Positions 62,309-64,000 of a stretch of 64,000 nucleotides of DNA are shown here, in pieces. Positions within the stretch are counted from its first letter, which is position 1, and each line of letters begins with the position of its first letter. The notes under the pieces are model-generated. The model was not told the DNA's origin, ran no database searches, and saw only the letters and a program-made list of their open reading frames with translations. Source of the DNA: JACCZX01 sp963710675 (GTDB taxonomy: Bacteria; Pseudomonadota; Gammaproteobacteria; Burkholderiales; Burkholderiaceae_F); NCBI GenBank assembly GCA_963710675.1, contig CAVQBE010000014.1:1-64000 (forward strand), in the 5' to 3' direction. The translations under genes and the position numbers were made by a program.

Positions 62309-63106
62309 ATGACCAGCAGCAACACAACTCCTGCCATTCTGATCACCATCCCGCTCAGCCACTACTGCGAGAAGGCGCGCTGGGCGCTCGACCGCGCCGC
62401 GCTGCCGTACCGGGAGGAGCCGCACGCTCCACTGCTGCACCGGCTTGCGACGAAGCGCAATGAGAGTGGCACCGTGCCAGTGCTGGTGCATGCAGGCACT
62501 CGTTTCGCTGATTCGACCGATATTCTCAAGCACATTGATAGGGTCAGCGGCGGCGACGTGCTCTACCCGCGCGATGCCGAGCTTCGACGCAACGTGGACG
62601 AACTCGAGGAGCGGTTCGATAAGGAGCTCGGCCCGCATGCGCGCCGCTGGGCGTACGGGCAGGCGCTGCCGCAGACGAGGTCGATGCGCTCGCTGTGGTC
62701 GCGTGATGTGCCGCCGCTTGAGGCGAGCGTGATTTATGTCCTCACGCCGATGGTGCGGCGGCTCGTGCGCATGGCGTACAAGATCACGCCCGAGAACGCG
62801 CAGCGTTCACTTGCGCGCGTGCGCGGCGTGTTTCGACAAGTGGACGATCTGCTCAGTGATGGGCGCCGCTTTCTGGTCGGCGAGCGATTCACCGCCGCCG
62901 ATCTGACCTTCGCGGCGCTCGCGACGCCGGTACTGTTGCCTGCCGAATGCCGCGCTGTCCAACCAGCCCTCGACGATGTGCCTCTCGCGATGCGCGAAGA
63001 GATCTTGCGCTTTCGGGAAACCGACGCGGGGCAGTTTGCGCTGCGAATGTTCTCGCAAGAGCGTGACAGGCGTGTCAGCGCGGTCTTACTTGCTTCTGCG
63101 CCGTAA
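62309..63106 (+). CDS. Glutathione S-transferase-like protein
   Basis: The 265-residue product starts with a thioredoxin-like domain containing ILITIPLSHYCEKARWALDR, where SHYCEKAR is the active-site region, then ALPYREEPHAPLLHRLATKR, NESGTVPVLVHAGTRFADST (cis-Pro) and DILKHID. The all-helical C-terminal domain has LVGERFTAADLTFAALATPV, the N-capping box of GSTs. Conjugation or reduction with glutathione is likely. Ribosome-binding site not obvious before ATG 62,309. Confidence 0.85.
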   Translation: MTSSNTTPAILITIPLSHYCEKARWALDRAALPYREEPHAPLLHRLATKRNESGTVPVLVHAGTRFADSTDILKHIDRVSGGDVLYPRDAELRRNVDELEERFDKELGPHARRWAYGQALPQTRSMRSLWSRDVPPLEASVIYVLTPMVRRLVRMAYKITPENAQRSLARVRGVFRQVDDLLSDGRRFLVGERFTAADLTFAALATPVLLPAECRAVQPALDDVPLAMREEILRFRETDAGQFALRMFSQERDRRVSAVLLASAP

Positions 63107-63263
63107 GCGCTGCGTTTTTCGGGACCGATGCGAAGAATAACTGCGTGCTACGCGTGCTAATCGAAGTCGGTGCAGATGACTAAGTGCGACGCCGCCGCGA
63201 GTCAGACTTGGACGGATAAGGCCAATAGCGAGTGGCAGCACCGTGCCAGGTCCCCAATCATCC

Positions 63264-63674
63264 CTACGCCGACGGGTTCTTGCCGATGCGCGTCGCGCCC
63301 TCTGGAAGCGGATCCCACGGTTGTATGGAATCACACCAGATGTGCAGCGTCGGTTGAATCCAAGACGGGTCGTCAAGTGATCCACCCTTAACGAACGTCA
63401 TGCCAGCAAACACACCGGCCTCTGTAAACAACGCGGAACCACACTGTGGGCAAAACCGGCGAGTCACTTGCATGCCAGAGGTTCCGACCGCGCTATAGGA
63501 TTTCGGCATGCCTTGCACGTCTAGAGAGGAGGTTGGCACTGCCACGTTGACTGAATATCCGCCGCCACCTGCCTTCTGACAATTTCGGCAATGACAGAAA
63601 GCTGTCAGTGCCGGTTCTGCAGACGAGCTGTAACGCACTTGGCCACACATACAACTTCCGGTGATCGATGCCAC
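63264..63674 (-). CDS. GFA-family (glutathione-dependent formaldehyde-activating enzyme-like) protein
   Basis: From GTG 63,674 (GGGAGTAAGC upstream) the 136-residue product reads MASITGSCMCGQVRYSSSAE, then LTAFCHCRNCQKAGGGGYSV and GMQVTRRFCPQCGSALFTEA, carrying the CxCG, CHCxxC and CPxCGS zinc-binding Cys sets of the family. It ends LPEGATRIGKNPSA. A longer frame to 63,827 exists but lacks a better start. The true catalytic function of most family members is uncertain. Confidence 0.85.
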   Translation of the reverse strand: MASITGSCMCGQVRYSSSAEPALTAFCHCRNCQKAGGGGYSVNVAVPTSSLDVQGMPKSYSAVGTSGMQVTRRFCPQCGSALFTEAGVFAGMTFVKGGSLDDPSWIQPTLHIWCDSIQPWDPLPEGATRIGKNPSA

Positions 63675-63827
63675 GCTTACTCCCAGGTTGTGAATGTAGT
63701 CACCATCGATGACATATTCGACGCTTACGGCCGTAGCCGGTTTCAAGTCGAGCATGCAGAACCAGTCCGCGCTTGCGCCGAGTTGGAATTCCAATGCCGA
63801 CTTGAAGGTCGACCAAGTGCTGAACAA

Positions 63828-64000
63828 TCAGACCGTCTTTACTTCAATGAAATACAGGCCCCACGGACACAATGCGAAGCGTTCCTTGAGCGGCTTTTCT
63901 TTAAAGTCGGGAAGCCGGTCTGCATCATAGATAGCCCAAAGCGGGCCCAGCCCGCCCACGCTCATAGGCGCCCCATCCAGCGCGCTGGCTACGATCATGC
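63828..64000 (-). CDS. C-terminal part of a molybdopterin-oxidoreductase-domain-like protein (5' end outside the window)
   Basis: Reading leftwards from the window edge, the bases encode MIVASALDGAPMSVGGLGPL, WAIYDADRLPDFKEKPLKER and FALCPWGLYFIEVKTV, ending TGA at 63,828. The GxPMSVxxLGPLWxIYD pattern resembles the end of small exported proteins with an oxidoreductase molybdopterin-binding domain (LDGKPLTLRERGPIW in relatives). Only ~56 residues are visible. Confidence 0.5.
   Translation of the reverse strand, partial: MIVASALDGAPMSVGGLGPLWAIYDADRLPDFKEKPLKERFALCPWGLYFIEVKTV

Noticed and set aside
1..64000. tRNA, rRNA and CRISPR arrays
   Set aside because: I looked for cloverleaf-like segments, rRNA-like conserved tracts and regularly spaced repeats and found none convincing; a covariance-model search could still find a tRNA I missed.

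Overview
The window looks like two unrelated pieces of DNA joined near position 8,930. The left piece (1-8,930) has the look of an alphaproteobacterial, probably Rhodospirillales-like, plasmid or accessory region. It holds the 3' part of a plasmid-type helicase/primase protein, a small DUF5681 (SGNPGGRPK) protein, an HTH protein, an intact IS1031-type IS5 element with a TCA target duplication, a broken IS630 element, two copies of a ~125-130 bp palindromic-ended element and a tryptophan-rich RTX gene with its own terminator. The right piece (8,930-64,000) reads as betaproteobacterial chromosome, most likely Burkholderiales. It has PEP-CTERM exported proteins, an OpgG-type glucan protein, a PHA granule-region protein, two ABC-type substrate-binding proteins (PF04392), hybrid histidine kinases, an Hcp protein and a LysR regulator. 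The junction cuts a TauE/SafE gene, leaving only its last ~104 codons. Either an assembly chimera or a transfer boundary would explain this.

Layout of the right piece: TauE fragment and gamma-carbonic-anhydrase-like protein (8.9-9.9 kb). Pterin-like cluster of RibD-type reductase and acyltransferase (+) meeting dehydrogenase, PTPS-like protein, glycosyltransferase and methyltransferase (-) (10.4-15.3 kb). OmpA-like protein, SDR and PAS-PAS hybrid kinase (15.6-19.7 kb). An unannotated SelW-like selenoprotein gene with an in-frame UGA (19.8-20.0 kb). PEP-CTERM proteins, DUF1330, OpgG and a zincin (20.5-27 kb). PASTA-domain protein, hydratase, hydrolase, PHA protein and membrane protein (27-31.4 kb). 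A decayed beta-lactamase-family gene, a vanadium-haloperoxidase-like PAP2 protein, kinases and regulators, and tandem substrate-binding proteins (31.5-47 kb). CHASE2/M48 cassette (48.9-52.9 kb). Hcp, methyltransferase and AAA remnant (53.6-56.8 kb). TIR protein (56.8-57.9 kb). Finally small exported proteins, GNAT, LysR, GST and GFA genes (58-64 kb).

The most interesting items are the SelW-like selenoprotein with a plausible SECIS hairpin directly after the UGA; the compact pterin/sugar/acyl-lipid-type biosynthetic cluster, whose PTPS lacks a zinc ligand and the catalytic cysteine; and the Hcp-methyltransferase-AAA cassette. Many otherwise well-conserved genes carry single-base frameshifts (at least fifteen sites). 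Sequencing error must be excluded before any of them is called a pseudogene. No tRNA, rRNA or CRISPR array was recognised.
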